NCBI GenBank assembly: GCA_018003515.1
Contig: JAGNDO010000006.1
Coordinates: 1-60,816 of the forward strand
Source of the DNA: Caldilineaceae bacterium
Lineage (GTDB): Bacteria; Chloroflexota; Anaerolineae; Caldilineales; Caldilineaceae
Direction of reading: 5' to 3'
DNA length: 60,816 bases
Positions 9,160 to 19,944 of this stretch are shown piece after piece; position 1 is the first letter of the stretch, and each line of letters opens with the position of its first letter. The position numbers and the translations under genes are program-made. The notes beneath the pieces are model-generated. The model saw only the letters and a program-made list of their open reading frames with translations, was not told where the DNA came from and ran no database searches.

Positions 9160-12100
9160 ATGACGAAACCTTTCTCAAACTATCGCTCGATCCCCGTTGC
9201 GCTTGCCCTGCTGCTGACCGCAGTACTTCTGTGGGTTGGGGCTGGCGCGTCGACTGCGAAGACCGATGCCAGTGCTTGGACCACCAATGGCCCAGCAGGC
9301 GCGACTGTCTGGTCAATGGTCATGGATCCGAACAATACTAGCAATGTTTATGCAGGAACAAGCAATGGCGTGTTCAAGAGCACCGACGCTGGCGGCTCGT
9401 GGTCCGCAACCTCCATTACAGGGTTCTCTGGTAATCCTGTTTTTGTGGCTATTGATCTCGTGACGCCCTCAACTCTGTATGCCTCCCGTGAGGGCGATCT
9501 CTATAAGAGTACTGATAGCGGCGCCAATTGGAGCACGATGACCGGACCAGAACCAACTTACCATCGGGCTATCGCTGTCGACCCGTCTACACCTACCACT
9601 CTTTATGTAGGCATTCGTGGGGGTTCATCGGTCTACAAGAGCATGGACGGTGGCGTAACCTGGAGTGCGGTTTACCCCGGTGGCAGTTTTGTCGCCGATA
9701 TGATTCTGGTTGATCCCAACAATCCTGGGACAGTCTATGCTGGCGGGGGCGGGTTTGCTCCACTTCTTTACAAGAGCACGGACGGTGGCGCAACATGGAC
9801 AAATGCCAGCACTGGCCTAACCGGTGTCAGCATTCGTTCCGTTGCCATTGACCCGACAAACGCCAACACGCTTTATGTCGGCGTCAACGGCAGCAGTGGC
9901 GGTGTGTTTAAGAGTACCGACGGCGGTGCAACATGGGGCGCAAGCAACAATGGCTTGACTCCCACCGATGCATATCCGGTCGTTGTTGATCCTAATGACG
10001 CCAACAAGCTCTACGCTGGCACCTTTGGCGGTGGCGTCTTTCAAAGCAGCGATGGTGGTGCGAGCTGGACCGCCATCAACGACGGTTTGACCACGCTGAA
10101 TGTCTATTCCTTTATGGTCGATCCGTCGAATTCGGAGAACCTCTATGCGGGTACCGCTGGCGGTGGCGTGTTCATACAGGCGGCGAATGCCGCGCCGGAT
10201 GCAGTGGATGACACAGCACTCACCAGTGTCAACACGCCTGTCAACATCAACGTTCTGGCCAATGACAGCGACCCGAACAACGATTCCCTGAACATCAGTG
10301 GGGTGAGTGCGGCCAGCAACGGCACCGCCGCCATCAGCGGAGCGCAGATTGTCTACACGCCCACAATCGACTTCACAGGCACAAACACCTTCACCTACAC
10401 CGTCAGCGACGGCAGCCTGACCGACAGTGCGATGGTCACTGTGACCGTGCGCGCCGATGTGGGCAACTGTACCAACAAAGAAAACCTGATCTCCCAGCTA
10501 CAGCGCACCTCATTCTACCAGGATGCAAATCCTGTCTATGCGTCGGCGGGCCAATCCTTCACCGTGCCCAATGGCGTCACCCTAATCGATGGCATCAACG
10601 CTTACTTCGGCTTCATTGCAGAGAACGCAACGATCACGCTGAACCTATACAATGGCCCAGCATCGGGCACCATCGGCACGCCGATTGCCACGGCCACCTA
10701 TACCAATGCAGGCTCACGAATCGATGCCCCCTCTGGCTCTGATCTGGAGAGGTCATTCACTTTCAGCAGCCCCGTCAGCCTAACACCGGGCAACGTCTAC
10801 TACTATCTGCTGTCCCCCAGCTACAACCCGGTTGCATTCAGCTATGCCTTTGCGAATGGGAGCCCGTACACAGAGGGCCGTGCGCTCAGCGGAACCAGCA
10901 GTGGCACAGTGGGTGCCTGGGATTACGACCTGAAATTCGCTGTCTATCTCTGCGGCGAAGAGACCAACGCAGCGCCGGTTGCAGTGGATGACACGGCTCT
11001 CACCAGCGTCAACACGCCGGTCAGCATCAACGTTCTGGCCAATGACAGCGACCCGGACGGCGACACCCTGAGCATCAGCGGTGTGAGCGCGGCCAGTAAC
11101 GGCACAGCCGCCGTCAGCGGAGTGCAGATTGCCTACACGCCCACAACCGACTTCACGGGCGCAGCCACCTTCACCTACACGGTCAGCGATGGCAGCCTGA
11201 TCGACAGCGCGATGGTCACTGTGACCGTGCGCGCCGATGTAGGCATCTGCACCAACAAGACGGGCCTGATTGAACAGTTGCAGAGCAATTCCTCTGCCCA
11301 GCACGCCAACCCCGTTTACGCCTCTGCCGGACAATCATTCACCGTGCCTACGGGTGTGACTACAGCGGACGGTATCACCGCCTACTACACCTACGTGGCT
11401 GCCAATGGGACGATTACGCTGAATCTCTACAACGGACCGGCCACGGGCAACATCGGCACACCGATTGCCACGGCTACCTACACCAATCCAGGGGCAGCCC
11501 TCTCCGATGCGGAAGTCCATTTCCGCTTCAATAGTCCTGTCAGCCTGACTCCGGGCAATGTCTACTACTATCTGATGTCGCCCAGCTACAACAACCCGAC
11601 GGTCTTTGGGTTTGTCACGGCGACCAACAATCCCTACAGCGGCGGCACCTATCTCAGCGGCGGTAGCAATGGCACGGTGAGTAGCAGTCCGTTCCCCGAA
11701 TGGGATCTGAAGTTCTCAATTTTCCTTTGTGAACCAGATACTAATTCTGCCCCAGACGCGGTGGATGACACGGCGATCACCGGCGTCAACACGCCGGTGA
11801 ATATCGATGTCCTGGCCAATGATACGGACTCGGACGGCGATACCCTGAGCATCAGCGCTGTGAGCGCGGCTGGCAACGGCACAGCTGCCATCAGTGGGGG
11901 CCAGGTTGCCTACACCCCGACGACCGACTTCACAGGTACGGACACGTTTACCTACACCGTCAGCGATGGCAGCCTGACCGACAGCGCCATTGTCACTGTC
12001 ACAGTACACGCCGGTCCGATCTCCTTGCAGTCTGTCAACTATCCCGAACGTCATCTCATTGCTAAGGCAGATGGCTCCGCTGTGGAACTTCTCGACATCC

Positions 12101-13995
12101 CTGACCACAGCAGTGGCGAAGTGCAGAAGCAAGCAGAATTTTTGCTGAAACCCGGCATTGCCGATGCGTCCATGGTGTCGATCCAGGTGAATGATTCTTC
12201 TGGCCGATATATGGTCGCAACTTCGAACGGTGTTGTACTCAAAACCTTGAGCGAAATCATGAATGGTGTGGGCAATGGTGCCGACTGTACGCCGTTTGAA
12301 GGATGGACTCGTTGTAAAATGATTACCGATCCCAAAATAAGGATTATGGGTACAGCCAGGGTCAGTCAGTCCGACATGGATATTGTGGCACAGATCTACA
12401 CGGAGATGGCCGCACGATTCAAGTCAGCATATCCGAAAGATGTATTGAATGGATATGTTGTTTACATCACTAATGGGGAGCCATGGTCGGAGATAAATGG
12501 TTTGGGTCCGATAGGCGTAACCCTGGGGCCAAATGATGAGGGGGATTTCTTACGCGGCGGAGCATCTCGTGACTACTTGTGGATTAGTGAGCAAATGATC
12601 TGCAAGACAGGGATAGTAACTCGTCCAGACGACAATGAAACGCGGACATTTGATCAAGTCATTCATGAATTCGCTCACACCATACACCAGAATTATGGTC
12701 TTGAAGGTCGCATAGAGCAGATATATTCAGGCGCCGCTCAACCCATGGAGGATTTTGCTTGGGGCATTCAACACTGGTTCAGCTCCCCTGCTGGCACTCT
12801 GACCTCTGAACAGAGTGCGTTTATCGGTGAGATATTCTCCGGCACGACGACCTTTTCGTGCGGGGCATATACGCCCGGAAACGCACCCGATCCGACCAAT
12901 GTCGGGGGGAGCGCGACAGCCCAGGATGGAACACTTCCTATGCCCGCCGGATACGCCATTGACGGACGCGCCCTTGAGCGGGGCCGCAAGTATGTCTCAC
13001 CCTCTGGCAATCACTATCTCATCTTCCAAGAAGATGGCAATCTGGTTGTCAATACCTCAACAGACAACCGAGTATGGGCCCTCAGTGAGGTACTCCCTAA
13101 TTATGCAAATGTAGAGAACGTTCGGATGGGTCGAGATGCCAACCTTGTGGTCACTGGCGCTGACAATGCCTATATCTGGTCGGCACTTACTGAAAATCCT
13201 GACCCACGTGCCTTGTTGAGCTTGGCACCCAACGGCGCACTCCAGATTGTATCCGACCGCCGGGGTGTGTTGTGGTCTAGTGATGGCAATCTCACGCTTG
13301 TCGCAAGCGGCAACGATGCAACCTTCAAAAAGGTGCCAGGGCTGATCGGCAGCGGAATGAGCTTCGAGTCTATTGTGCAGCCCAACTACTATCTGAGGCA
13401 CTACCAGTTCCTTCTCAGGCTCGATCCGTCCAATGGGTCGAACCTCTTCCTGAATGATGCGTCCTTCATAGAAGTTGAACCGCTCAACACACCGCCCACC
13501 GACGGCAATGGCGACGGTATCCCCGATGACCAGCAGGCGAATGTGGAAACTTTCCGCAGCGGGACGGGCAATGCGGTAACGCTGGCTGCCCCCACGGACG
13601 TGACCCTGAGCAACGTGCAGGCTATGACCCCCACAGTGGCCCCGCCCGCAAATGTGGGCCTGCCCCAAGGACTGATCGGCTTTGAGGCTGCGGGCATCAG
13701 CGCAGGCGGCAGCCTGAGCATGACGCTCATCTTGCAGCAGGGAGCCACGGCCACCAGCTACTGGAAGTATGGAAAGACGCCGGACAATCAGACCGATCAC
13801 TGGTACGAGTTCCTCTACGACGCGACCAGCAAGACCGGTGCGATTATCAACGGGCGCACCATCACCCTCTACTTCGTGGACGGGAAACGGGGCGACAGCG
13901 ACCTGACGGCCAACGGTGTGATCACCGATCCCGGTGGGCCAGGCGGCATTGCCCTGAACGAGTCTATCTATCTGCCCATAACCTTGCGCCAATAG
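9160..13995 (+). CDS. Large secreted multidomain protein with an HEFAH metallopeptidase motif
   Basis: 1611 residues from ATG 9160, chosen because AGGAG lies six bases upstream. A signal peptide covers about 1-31. Then come BNR/sortilin-like beta-propeller repeats (about 32-345, YKSTDGGATWT motifs) and three cadherin-like tandem-95-type repeats (starting near 345, 605 and 865; VDDTALTSVNTPVSINVLAN). The first two cadherin-like repeats are each followed by a choice-of-anchor-like beta domain with LTPGNVYYYL. Next are an AbfB-like trefoil (about 955-1030), a segment with HEFAHTIH (Zn-binding HExxH at 1169-1173), a bulb-lectin-like domain (about 1267-1384), a second AbfB-like segment, and a choice-of-anchor-U-like domain ending in IYLPITLRQ. 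It probably binds surface glycans and may cleave protein. The protease role rests on one motif. Confidence 0.85.
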   Translation: MTKPFSNYRSIPVALALLLTAVLLWVGAGASTAKTDASAWTTNGPAGATVWSMVMDPNNTSNVYAGTSNGVFKSTDAGGSWSATSITGFSGNPVFVAIDLVTPSTLYASREGDLYKSTDSGANWSTMTGPEPTYHRAIAVDPSTPTTLYVGIRGGSSVYKSMDGGVTWSAVYPGGSFVADMILVDPNNPGTVYAGGGGFAPLLYKSTDGGATWTNASTGLTGVSIRSVAIDPTNANTLYVGVNGSSGGVFKSTDGGATWGASNNGLTPTDAYPVVVDPNDANKLYAGTFGGGVFQSSDGGASWTAINDGLTTLNVYSFMVDPSNSENLYAGTAGGGVFIQAANAAPDAVDDTALTSVNTPVNINVLANDSDPNNDSLNISGVSAASNGTAAISGAQIVYTPTIDFTGTNTFTYTVSDGSLTDSAMVTVTVRADVGNCTNKENLISQLQRTSFYQDANPVYASAGQSFTVPNGVTLIDGINAYFGFIAENATITLNLYNGPASGTIGTPIATATYTNAGSRIDAPSGSDLERSFTFSSPVSLTPGNVYYYLLSPSYNPVAFSYAFANGSPYTEGRALSGTSSGTVGAWDYDLKFAVYLCGEETNAAPVAVDDTALTSVNTPVSINVLANDSDPDGDTLSISGVSAASNGTAAVSGVQIAYTPTTDFTGAATFTYTVSDGSLIDSAMVTVTVRADVGICTNKTGLIEQLQSNSSAQHANPVYASAGQSFTVPTGVTTADGITAYYTYVAANGTITLNLYNGPATGNIGTPIATATYTNPGAALSDAEVHFRFNSPVSLTPGNVYYYLMSPSYNNPTVFGFVTATNNPYSGGTYLSGGSNGTVSSSPFPEWDLKFSIFLCEPDTNSAPDAVDDTAITGVNTPVNIDVLANDTDSDGDTLSISAVSAAGNGTAAISGGQVAYTPTTDFTGTDTFTYTVSDGSLTDSAIVTVTVHAGPISLQSVNYPERHLIAKADGSAVELLDIPDHSSGEVQKQAEFLLKPGIADASMVSIQVNDSSGRYMVATSNGVVLKTLSEIMNGVGNGADCTPFEGWTRCKMITDPKIRIMGTARVSQSDMDIVAQIYTEMAARFKSAYPKDVLNGYVVYITNGEPWSEINGLGPIGVTLGPNDEGDFLRGGASRDYLWISEQMICKTGIVTRPDDNETRTFDQVIHEFAHTIHQNYGLEGRIEQIYSGAAQPMEDFAWGIQHWFSSPAGTLTSEQSAFIGEIFSGTTTFSCGAYTPGNAPDPTNVGGSATAQDGTLPMPAGYAIDGRALERGRKYVSPSGNHYLIFQEDGNLVVNTSTDNRVWALSEVLPNYANVENVRMGRDANLVVTGADNAYIWSALTENPDPRALLSLAPNGALQIVSDRRGVLWSSDGNLTLVASGNDATFKKVPGLIGSGMSFESIVQPNYYLRHYQFLLRLDPSNGSNLFLNDASFIEVEPLNTPPTDGNGDGIPDDQQANVETFRSGTGNAVTLAAPTDVTLSNVQAMTPTVAPPANVGLPQGLIGFEAAGISAGGSLSMTLILQQGATATSYWKYGKTPDNQTDHWYEFLYDATSKTGAIINGRTITLYFVDGKRGDSDLTANGVITDPGGPGGIALNESIYLPITLRQ

Positions 13996-14022
13996 AGATC
14001 GGTCAGTTGAAGAATCAAGGGA

Positions 14023-14076
14023 GATAAAAGAGAGGCCCGTGCGTCAGAATATCGATGCACGGGCCTCTCTTTTATC
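14023..14076. terminator. Strong bidirectional rho-independent terminator
   Basis: A perfect 20-bp stem (14023-14042 with 14057-14076) around a 14-base loop. The stem core is GAGAGGCCCGTGC and its ends are A-rich on the left and TTTTAT on the right. It therefore works as a terminator for the secreted-protein gene on the plus strand and, read the other way, for smc on the minus strand, which converges on it. Confidence 0.9.
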
Positions 14077-14147
14077 CAGTCAACTTTATAGGTGCTGACA
14101 CGAATCATTCAATACACCTACGCAATACGCCCCTGTCTCGCCACCCC

Positions 14148-17100
14148 CTACACCCCCACCAACCCCTCCACCAACTTCTCCGCATCCTGATCGTTCCCCC
14201 CATCATCCCGCACGATCTTGTCCCCATCCAGGCGCAGGCTGATCACCTTGCTGACCCCATCCCCGCCCATTGTGATGCCGTAGATGGTGTCTGCGGTTTC
14301 CAGGGTGCGGCGGTTGTGGGTGATGAGGATGAACTGGGTCTCGCCGCTGAGGGAGCGCAGTGCGTCCCGGAAGCGGTCGACGTTGGCCTCGTCCAGGGCG
14401 GCATCCACTTCGTCCAGGATGCAGAAGGGGGTGGGGCTGACCCGCAGGATGGCGAAGATCAGGGCCAGGGCGGTCATGGAGCGCTCGCCGCCGGAGAGCA
14501 GGGCCAGGCTTTGGGGCCGCTTGCCGGGGGGACGGGCCACGATCTCGATGCCCGTGTTGGTCAGATCATCCGGGTCGGTCAGGCTGAGTTTGGCCGTGCC
14601 GCCGTTGAAGAGAATCTTGAAAAACTCCACAAACTCCTTGTCCACAGCCCGGAAGGTGCTGTCAAAGGCCACGGACATGCGTTGGTCCAACTCGGCGATG
14701 ATCTTGCGCATATCCGCGGCGGCGGCTTCCAGATCCTTGGACTGGGTGAGCAGGAATTCGTGCCGGGTGGAGGCTTCCTCGTATTCGTGGAGGGCTTCCG
14801 GGTTGACGTTGCCCAGGCGTTGCAGCCGGGCCCGCATCTCCCGCACCTCGTCCTCCATGCCCTCGGGCAGTTCCTTCACCACGGGCAGATGCTCCACCAT
14901 AGAGTCCAGGGGCAAGGGGGGCTGATCCGCCAGGGCATCGGACTGTTCCAGGGCCACCAAGCCAAAATCGTGTTCGATCTCCCGGCGCAGGATGCCCAGA
15001 CCGTCCTCGCAGCGCTGCAATTTGAGCAAGGCGCTGTTGAAGGTGGCCTCGTCCCGGCGCAGGATCTGTTGCAGGGCCTGTTCGCGCTGTTCGGCCCCGG
15101 TGCGTTGCTGCTCCAATTGGGTCAGCTCCCGCTCGCCGGGGTCGATCTTTGCGCCCAATTCCTCGATTTGCAGGTTGAGCTGGGCCTCTTTTTCGGTCAG
15201 GGTGGCGATTTGGCGGGTAAGCTCGGCCAGGGAATTGTCCAGATCCGCCTGATGGCTGGTCTTGGCCTGGATCTGGGTGTGGGTGAATTGGCCGCTGCTG
15301 CGCTGGTCGTCCAGCAGACTTTGGCGGCTGCGCAGATGGCCAAGGGCTTCGGCAGCTGCGGTCTTCAATTCGGCCATCTGTTGCAGCAGATCGTCGGCGC
15401 GGCTGGCTTCGGCCTGGGCTTCGGCTTGGGTCAGGGCGATGGCGGCCTCGACCACCTCGCTTTCCAGGGTGGCCAGTTCGGTGTGCAGCCCGGCCTCTTG
15501 ATCCGCTAATTGGGCCAGTTCCGCGCTGGATCGGGTATGCAGATCCGACTGCCAGCGCACGGACTGTTCGGCCCGGTCCAGGCGACGGCGCACCTCTTCG
15601 ACCCGCTCTCTGCGTTGCCGATCGGCCCTAACCAAGGCGGCCAGGTTCTCTTGGGCCGCCAGGGTCTGCACCCCAAGGGCTTCAAGTTGAGCGGCCAGAC
15701 GTCTGCAAATCCCGGCGTTCTCTTTTCCCACAGCCTGGGCGCTTTGAATCTGCCCCGGCAATTCCCGAAATTCCCGCTCTCGGGCCAGCATGGAGTCATC
15801 CCGGCGGCGGCTGTCCTCGCCGCCGGTGACCGCGCCGCCGGGGCGCACAATTTCGCCGTCCTGGGTGACCAGGGTGGGCCGGGGACCGCTGCCGCGGATG
15901 CTGTCCAGGGCGGACCGGGCTGCGGCCAGATCCGTGGCGATCCAGGTGCGGTTGAGGAGTTGCAGGGCCGCGCTTTCGACGCGGCTGTCGTACTCGACCA
16001 GGTCGGCGGCGTTGCCCAGGATGCCGGGCAGATTGGGGGCGTCCAGGGCGTTGGGCACGTGGAGCCGGTCCAGAGGCAAAAAGGTGGCCCGGCCCCGGCC
16101 CGTGCGCTTGAGGAAGTCGATGGCCTCCCGGCTGTCGGACCAAGTGGCGGTGACCACGTTTTGCAGCGCACCGCCCAGGGCGGTCTCGATGGCCTTGTCC
16201 AGATGGGCGGGGACGCGGATCAGGCTGGCGACCGTGCCCAAAATTCCGGCCAGCATGGGGTCATCTTTTTGGCCCTCGGTGCCCGCTTGCAGCACGGCTT
16301 TGACGCCGCTGGCATAGCCGGCACCCTCGTTGCGCAGGCGTTCCAGCAGATCCAGCCGGGTTTGCAGACGATCCACGGCCCGGTCCGCGGTTTGGCGGGC
16401 TTGCTCGGCCTGGGCCAGGGTTTCTTGCAGCCCCTTGGTTTCGTCTTCCAGGCGCCGGATCTCGGCTTGCAGGTCGGCGGCTTCGCTCTCGTTTTGGGAG
16501 ACTTCGCTCTGGGCCTGGGCCAGTTCTTGGCGCACCCGCTCGACCTCGGCCTGGGCGGCGGCCCCGGCTTGGGTCTGCTCTTTTTGGGCGTTGGTTAGGG
16601 TGACCCGCCGGGCTTGAGCTTGGGCCAGTTGGCTGCTGCGCTCCGTGGTGCGATTTTGTAATGTGGTGGCCCGACGCCGGGTCTGCTCCACCTGTTCCAG
16701 CAGGCTTTGGCGGTCCGCTTGATGGGCGGTCAGGATCACTTGCAGGGCCTGGACCCGTTCTTGCCGGGCATTGTGGGCCGACTGGGCCGCGGCCAGCTCT
16801 TCGGCCAAATCTGTGGCCCGCTGCTCGGCAGTCTGGCGGCGGCTGGAGAGTTCGGCGATCTCCCGCTCGGTTTCGTCCCGGCGCACCTGAAGCTGACGGG
16901 CCCGTTCCCGGCTGACGGCCAGCTCTCGCCCCACCTGGTCCGCCCGGCGGTGCAGGTCGCTGCTGGTGCCGTGGAGGTCGCCCACGTCCGCCCGCAGCTC
17001 GGTCTGGCGCTGGCGGATGGCTAGAAGCTCCCCGCGCACGCCATCCACGGCCTCTTGGCGGAGGGCAACACTGCGGCGCAGGCCAGCCTCAATCTCTTGC

Positions 17101-17831
17101 TGGGCGGACAGTTCGGCCAGTTGGCTGTGCCAGCGGAAACCGTACCACTCCCGCAGTTGGTCCCGCAGATCAGCTTCGATCTGGACATATTCGCTGTAGC
17201 GGTCGGCCTGGCGGCGCATATATTTGAGCCGGGGGCTGATCTCGGCCACGATGTCTTGGATGCGGGTGAGGTTTAGCTGGGTGGCGTCCAGGCGGCGCAG
17301 GGTCGTGCCCCGTTTGGATTGATAGCCGGTGATGCCAGCAGCTTCCTCGAACAGGGATCGGCGTTCTTCGGGCTTGAGGCTGAGTACCCGGTCGATCAGC
17401 CCCTGGCCGATCACCGCATAGGTGCGGTTGCCCAGGCCGGAGGGGGCCAAAAGTTCGTTGACGTCCAACAGGCGCACTTTTTGACCGTTGACGAGGTATT
17501 CGTTGTCCCCGTCTCGATAGGCCCGGCGGCTGATTTCAACCTCGTCAAAGTCAATCGCCATTTCGCCCTGGCTGTTGTCCAGGATCACGTTGACCGAGGC
17601 CATGCCCAGGCGCGCCCGTTTGTCGCTGCCAGAGAAGATCACGTCAGCGGTCTTTTTGGAGCGGAGCAGGCTAAAGCTCTGTTCGCCCAGGCACCATCGC
17701 ACCCCGTCGGCCACATTGCTCTTGCCCGACCCGTTGGGGCCGACAATGGCGGTGATGCCGGGGTCGAAGACAAACTCAGTTTTTTGGGCAAAGGTTTTGA
17801 ACCCGTGCAGGACAACTCGTTTTACGCGCAT
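14148..17831 (-). CDS. smc: Chromosome segregation protein SMC
   Basis: ATPase of the bacterial condensin, which compacts and separates chromosomes; 1227 residues, normal for the family. The N-terminal head has [15 protein letters not shown] and Walker [15 protein letters not shown], followed by [20 protein letters not shown]. Long coiled coils flank a hinge at about 500-680 ([14 protein letters not shown] to [10 protein letters not shown]). The C-terminal head has the ABC signature [16 protein letters not shown] and Walker [22 protein letters not shown] start it at ATG 17831. The frame runs upstream to 17939 only through tandem repeats. No scpA or scpB is next to it in this window. Confidence 0.96.
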   Translation of the reverse strand: MRVKRVVLHGFKTFAQKTEFVFDPGITAIVGPNGSGKSNVADGVRWCLGEQSFSLLRSKKTADVIFSGSDKRARLGMASVNVILDNSQGEMAIDFDEVEISRRAYRDGDNEYLVNGQKVRLLDVNELLAPSGLGNRTYAVIGQGLIDRVLSLKPEERRSLFEEAAGITGYQSKRGTTLRRLDATQLNLTRIQDIVAEISPRLKYMRRQADRYSEYVQIEADLRDQLREWYGFRWHSQLAELSAQQEIEAGLRRSVALRQEAVDGVRGELLAIRQRQTELRADVGDLHGTSSDLHRRADQVGRELAVSRERARQLQVRRDETEREIAELSSRRQTAEQRATDLAEELAAAQSAHNARQERVQALQVILTAHQADRQSLLEQVEQTRRRATTLQNRTTERSSQLAQAQARRVTLTNAQKEQTQAGAAAQAEVERVRQELAQAQSEVSQNESEAADLQAEIRRLEDETKGLQETLAQAEQARQTADRAVDRLQTRLDLLERLRNEGAGYASGVKAVLQAGTEGQKDDPMLAGILGTVASLIRVPAHLDKAIETALGGALQNVVTATWSDSREAIDFLKRTGRGRATFLPLDRLHVPNALDAPNLPGILGNAADLVEYDSRVESAALQLLNRTWIATDLAAARSALDSIRGSGPRPTLVTQDGEIVRPGGAVTGGEDSRRRDDSMLAREREFRELPGQIQSAQAVGKENAGICRRLAAQLEALGVQTLAAQENLAALVRADRQRRERVEEVRRRLDRAEQSVRWQSDLHTRSSAELAQLADQEAGLHTELATLESEVVEAAIALTQAEAQAEASRADDLLQQMAELKTAAAEALGHLRSRQSLLDDQRSSGQFTHTQIQAKTSHQADLDNSLAELTRQIATLTEKEAQLNLQIEELGAKIDPGERELTQLEQQRTGAEQREQALQQILRRDEATFNSALLKLQRCEDGLGILRREIEHDFGLVALEQSDALADQPPLPLDSMVEHLPVVKELPEGMEDEVREMRARLQRLGNVNPEALHEYEEASTRHEFLLTQSKDLEAAAADMRKIIAELDQRMSVAFDSTFRAVDKEFVEFFKILFNGGTAKLSLTDPDDLTNTGIEIVARPPGKRPQSLALLSGGERSMTALALIFAILRVSPTPFCILDEVDAALDEANVDRFRDALRSLSGETQFILITHNRRTLETADTIYGITMGGDGVSKVISLRLDGDKIVRDDGGNDQDAEKLVEGLVGV

Positions 17832-17838
17832 AGTGTTT

Positions 17839-17957
17839 GAATGGCGAATGTGCGAATGGCGAATGGCGAATGGCGAATGGCGAATGGCGAGGGGCGAATT
17901 GCGAGGGGTTGTTCCCAATCCCCGGTCCCCAATCCCCAATCCCCAATCCCCGGCCCC
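17839..17957. repeat. Heptamer tandem repeats (GAATGGC and CCCCAAT families)
   Basis: Between the stop of the membrane protein and the smc start lie several copies of GAATGGC (17841-17890), then GAGGGGC-type units and three to four CCCCAATC units (17925-17956). Both unit types recur elsewhere in the window in intergenic positions. Confidence 0.85.
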
Positions 17958-18692
17958 CTACTGCCCGAACCAGGCGCTCCACAGGCCGGGGAGGAAGAGT
18001 TCGAGGAGCAGGCCCCCGATCATCAATCCGGCGCTGATCAGGAGCAGGCGGCGGTTTTGGTTGAACAGGGTGGTGGCGGAAAAATCCTTGATTAGCAGAG
18101 GGCGGCTGAGAAGGGTAAATAATCCGGCGTATCCAGCCAGCTTGATTAGCGTCCAGATAGGCAAGGCGGCCAGGAGGCTGGCACCCTCGGCCAGCAGCCC
18201 ACCCATGCCAAAGGCGGCGAAGTTGACTGCCCGCACTAGAAAGAAGGCCCCGATCAGCCCGCCCGTGGCCAGACTGCCCAGCAGCACACCGGCCCCTTCC
18301 ATCAGAGTGGCCCCCGGATTTCCCGGCAGCGTGCGGGGTAGATCCTGGCCGGTATAGAACCATTGCAGGGTGGCCGTGCGCAAGTTGAAGCCGTTGGCAA
18401 AGACCAAATCCAGCCGGGTGGGCAAGAGCCAGGTCAGGGCCATCATCAACACAAACTGGGCGACCAGCCATATGGCCACCACAACCAAGGCTTGGCGTGG
18501 GCTTCCCCGGCGAATGGCCATCGCGGCGAAGACCGTCAAGCTAATGGCCTGGGCCACGGGCAAAAAGGTTGGCTGGCCGATCAGGGCCGGCGGCACGGTG
18601 GTCACCAGGGCAAAGAAAAGCAGGGTGACGTAGAAGAGCGGGTCCTGAACTAGATTGTAGGGGCGTTCTGTTTGCATGGGCTTTTGTTTCAT
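17958..18692 (-). CDS. Predicted integral membrane protein, function unknown
   Basis: 244 residues from ATG 18692 ([15 protein letters not shown]); an alternative ATG lies at 18677 and an upstream in-frame start at 18719. Five or six hydrophobic segments are visible, including [39 protein letters not shown] and [19 protein letters not shown]. There is a longer soluble loop (about residues 95-130) between the second and third groups of helices. The overall pattern resembles Yip1-type membrane proteins, but I see no decisive motif and give no function. It is upstream of smc on the same strand, separated by the heptamer repeats. Confidence 0.75.
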   Translation of the reverse strand: MKQKPMQTERPYNLVQDPLFYVTLLFFALVTTVPPALIGQPTFLPVAQAISLTVFAAMAIRRGSPRQALVVVAIWLVAQFVLMMALTWLLPTRLDLVFANGFNLRTATLQWFYTGQDLPRTLPGNPGATLMEGAGVLLGSLATGGLIGAFFLVRAVNFAAFGMGGLLAEGASLLAALPIWTLIKLAGYAGLFTLLSRPLLIKDFSATTLFNQNRRLLLISAGLMIGGLLLELFLPGLWSAWFGQ

Positions 18693-18785
18693 AATCACGG
18701 ACCCGCTGACGGCAGACAACCCGACAGATTATATCATTCAACCGGGCATCCACCAATGCCCGTGGTCGATTAAATCACACAAGAT

Positions 18786-18842
18786 CGTTCGTGGTCAGCG
18801 CTTCAGCGCCTTTTCTGGGCGCTGAAGCGCCGACTACGAACG
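18786..18842. repeat. REP-like imperfect palindrome before the EamA transporter
   Basis: The left arm CGTTCGTGGTCAGCGCTTC (18786 on) and right arm 18817-18842 pair over about 25 bases with two G-T type mismatches around a 6-base loop. The core is GGCGCTTCAGCGCC. It ends two bases before the transporter ribosome-binding site. Similar GTAGTC...GCGCTTCAGCGCC elements are familiar as dispersed palindromes in environmental bacterial genomes (general recollection). Confidence 0.75.
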
Positions 18843-18853
18843 GTTGAGGAGCA

Positions 18854-19774
18854 ATGATGCCCCGTCCCCGTCTACTTTTCAATCTCGCCGCTCTTCCCAC
18901 GTGGATGCTGGCCCTGGTGCCGGCGTTGCTGTGGGGGAGCAGCTTTGTAGTGACCAAAGCCATCTATGCCGACTGGCCGCCCATCACCGTGGCCGCAGGG
19001 CGTTGGCTGATCGCCACCCTCTTTTTTGCAGGATGGGTGGGGGTGCGCGGCCAACTGGGGACAGTCACCCAGGCCGTGCGGGCGCATCCCGGCACGATCT
19101 TCGCCTTTGGGCTGGTGGGGGTGGGGGCGCTCTACGTGACGCAAAATTTGGCGTTGAATTACACGACTGTGACCAATGTCAGCGTGCTGGGCAACCTGTT
19201 TCCGGTCTTTGTGTTGCTCCTGTCCATCCTCGTTTTGGGCGAACGGGTGAGCCGAACCTTGGCCGTGGCCGTCCTGGGGGCGACCGTAGGGGCCGGGCTG
19301 GTAAGTGTGGCCGGGGGCGCGGTGACCGTGGCCCCGGAGCATTTGGTGGGGGATGGGCTGGCGATCTTGGCAGCCATAGCCGGGGCGGTCTATATTGTCT
19401 TGGGCAAACGCATTGTCGATGGCTTCTCCCCCGCGGTGGTGACCCTGTTGGCGGCTGGGACGGGATCCCTCTTTCTGGTCCCCTTGGCCTTGATCATCGA
19501 TGGCATCCCCCCCATGCCCAGCCTGGGTGCCGTGGGCGGACTGCTGATCCTGGGGCTGGGCAGCAGCGCCGTGGCCAACCTGGTCTGGTGGATGGTGGCC
19601 GAGCGCATGGAGGCCAGCCGAGCCGCCCTCTTCATCCTACTCGTGCCGCTCATCGGCGCCCTCTCCGGCGTGCTCTTTCTGGGCGAGCCAGTCACATGGC
19701 AAATGCTCCTCGGCGGCAGCATGATCCTAGCCGCCCTCTACCTCGCCCAGATGATCCAAGCCGAGCAAAAATGA
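18854..19774 (+). CDS. EamA-family (drug/metabolite transporter) permease
   Basis: 306-residue inner-membrane permease with ten hydrophobic helices in two EamA halves. The first half begins MLALVPALLWGSSFVVTK and contains TQNLALNYTTVTNVSVLGNL. The second begins GDGLAILAAIAGAVYIVLGK and ends LIGALSGVLFLGEPVTWQML. The GEPVT and WGSSF motifs are typical of the family. The substrate cannot be told; DMT members export amino acids, metabolites or drugs. GAGGAG lies just before ATGATG, so either methionine can start. It is followed directly by a palindromic repeat and then the VIT-VWA gene. Confidence 0.9.
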   Translation: MMPRPRLLFNLAALPTWMLALVPALLWGSSFVVTKAIYADWPPITVAAGRWLIATLFFAGWVGVRGQLGTVTQAVRAHPGTIFAFGLVGVGALYVTQNLALNYTTVTNVSVLGNLFPVFVLLLSILVLGERVSRTLAVAVLGATVGAGLVSVAGGAVTVAPEHLVGDGLAILAAIAGAVYIVLGKRIVDGFSPAVVTLLAAGTGSLFLVPLALIIDGIPPMPSLGAVGGLLILGLGSSAVANLVWWMVAERMEASRAALFILLVPLIGALSGVLFLGEPVTWQMLLGGSMILAALYLAQMIQAEQK

Positions 19775-19844
19775 TCCACGAATCTTCACAAATCTGCACG
19801 AATCAAAAAGAAAAGATTCGTGTGGATTCGTGAAGATTCGTGGA
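19770..19844. repeat. Long imperfect palindrome of GATTCGTG units
   Basis: Beginning at the EamA stop codon, a left arm reading TGATCCACGAATCTTCAC is mirrored by a right arm ending GTGAAGATTCGTGGATCA (arms about 33 bases, few mismatches). It can fold into a strong hairpin and may end transcription of the transporter. Related GATTCGTGCAGATTCG sequence occurs again near 35290, upstream of the class V aminotransferase. Confidence 0.8.
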
Positions 19845-19944
19845 TCAGCCCGCGGAACAATTCCCACCCCACAGCCGTCCCAAATGCAGCCCGTCGCCCA
19901 GCCCAACGAATCCGGCGACCTGACTGCCCTTTGAGGAGGCACCC

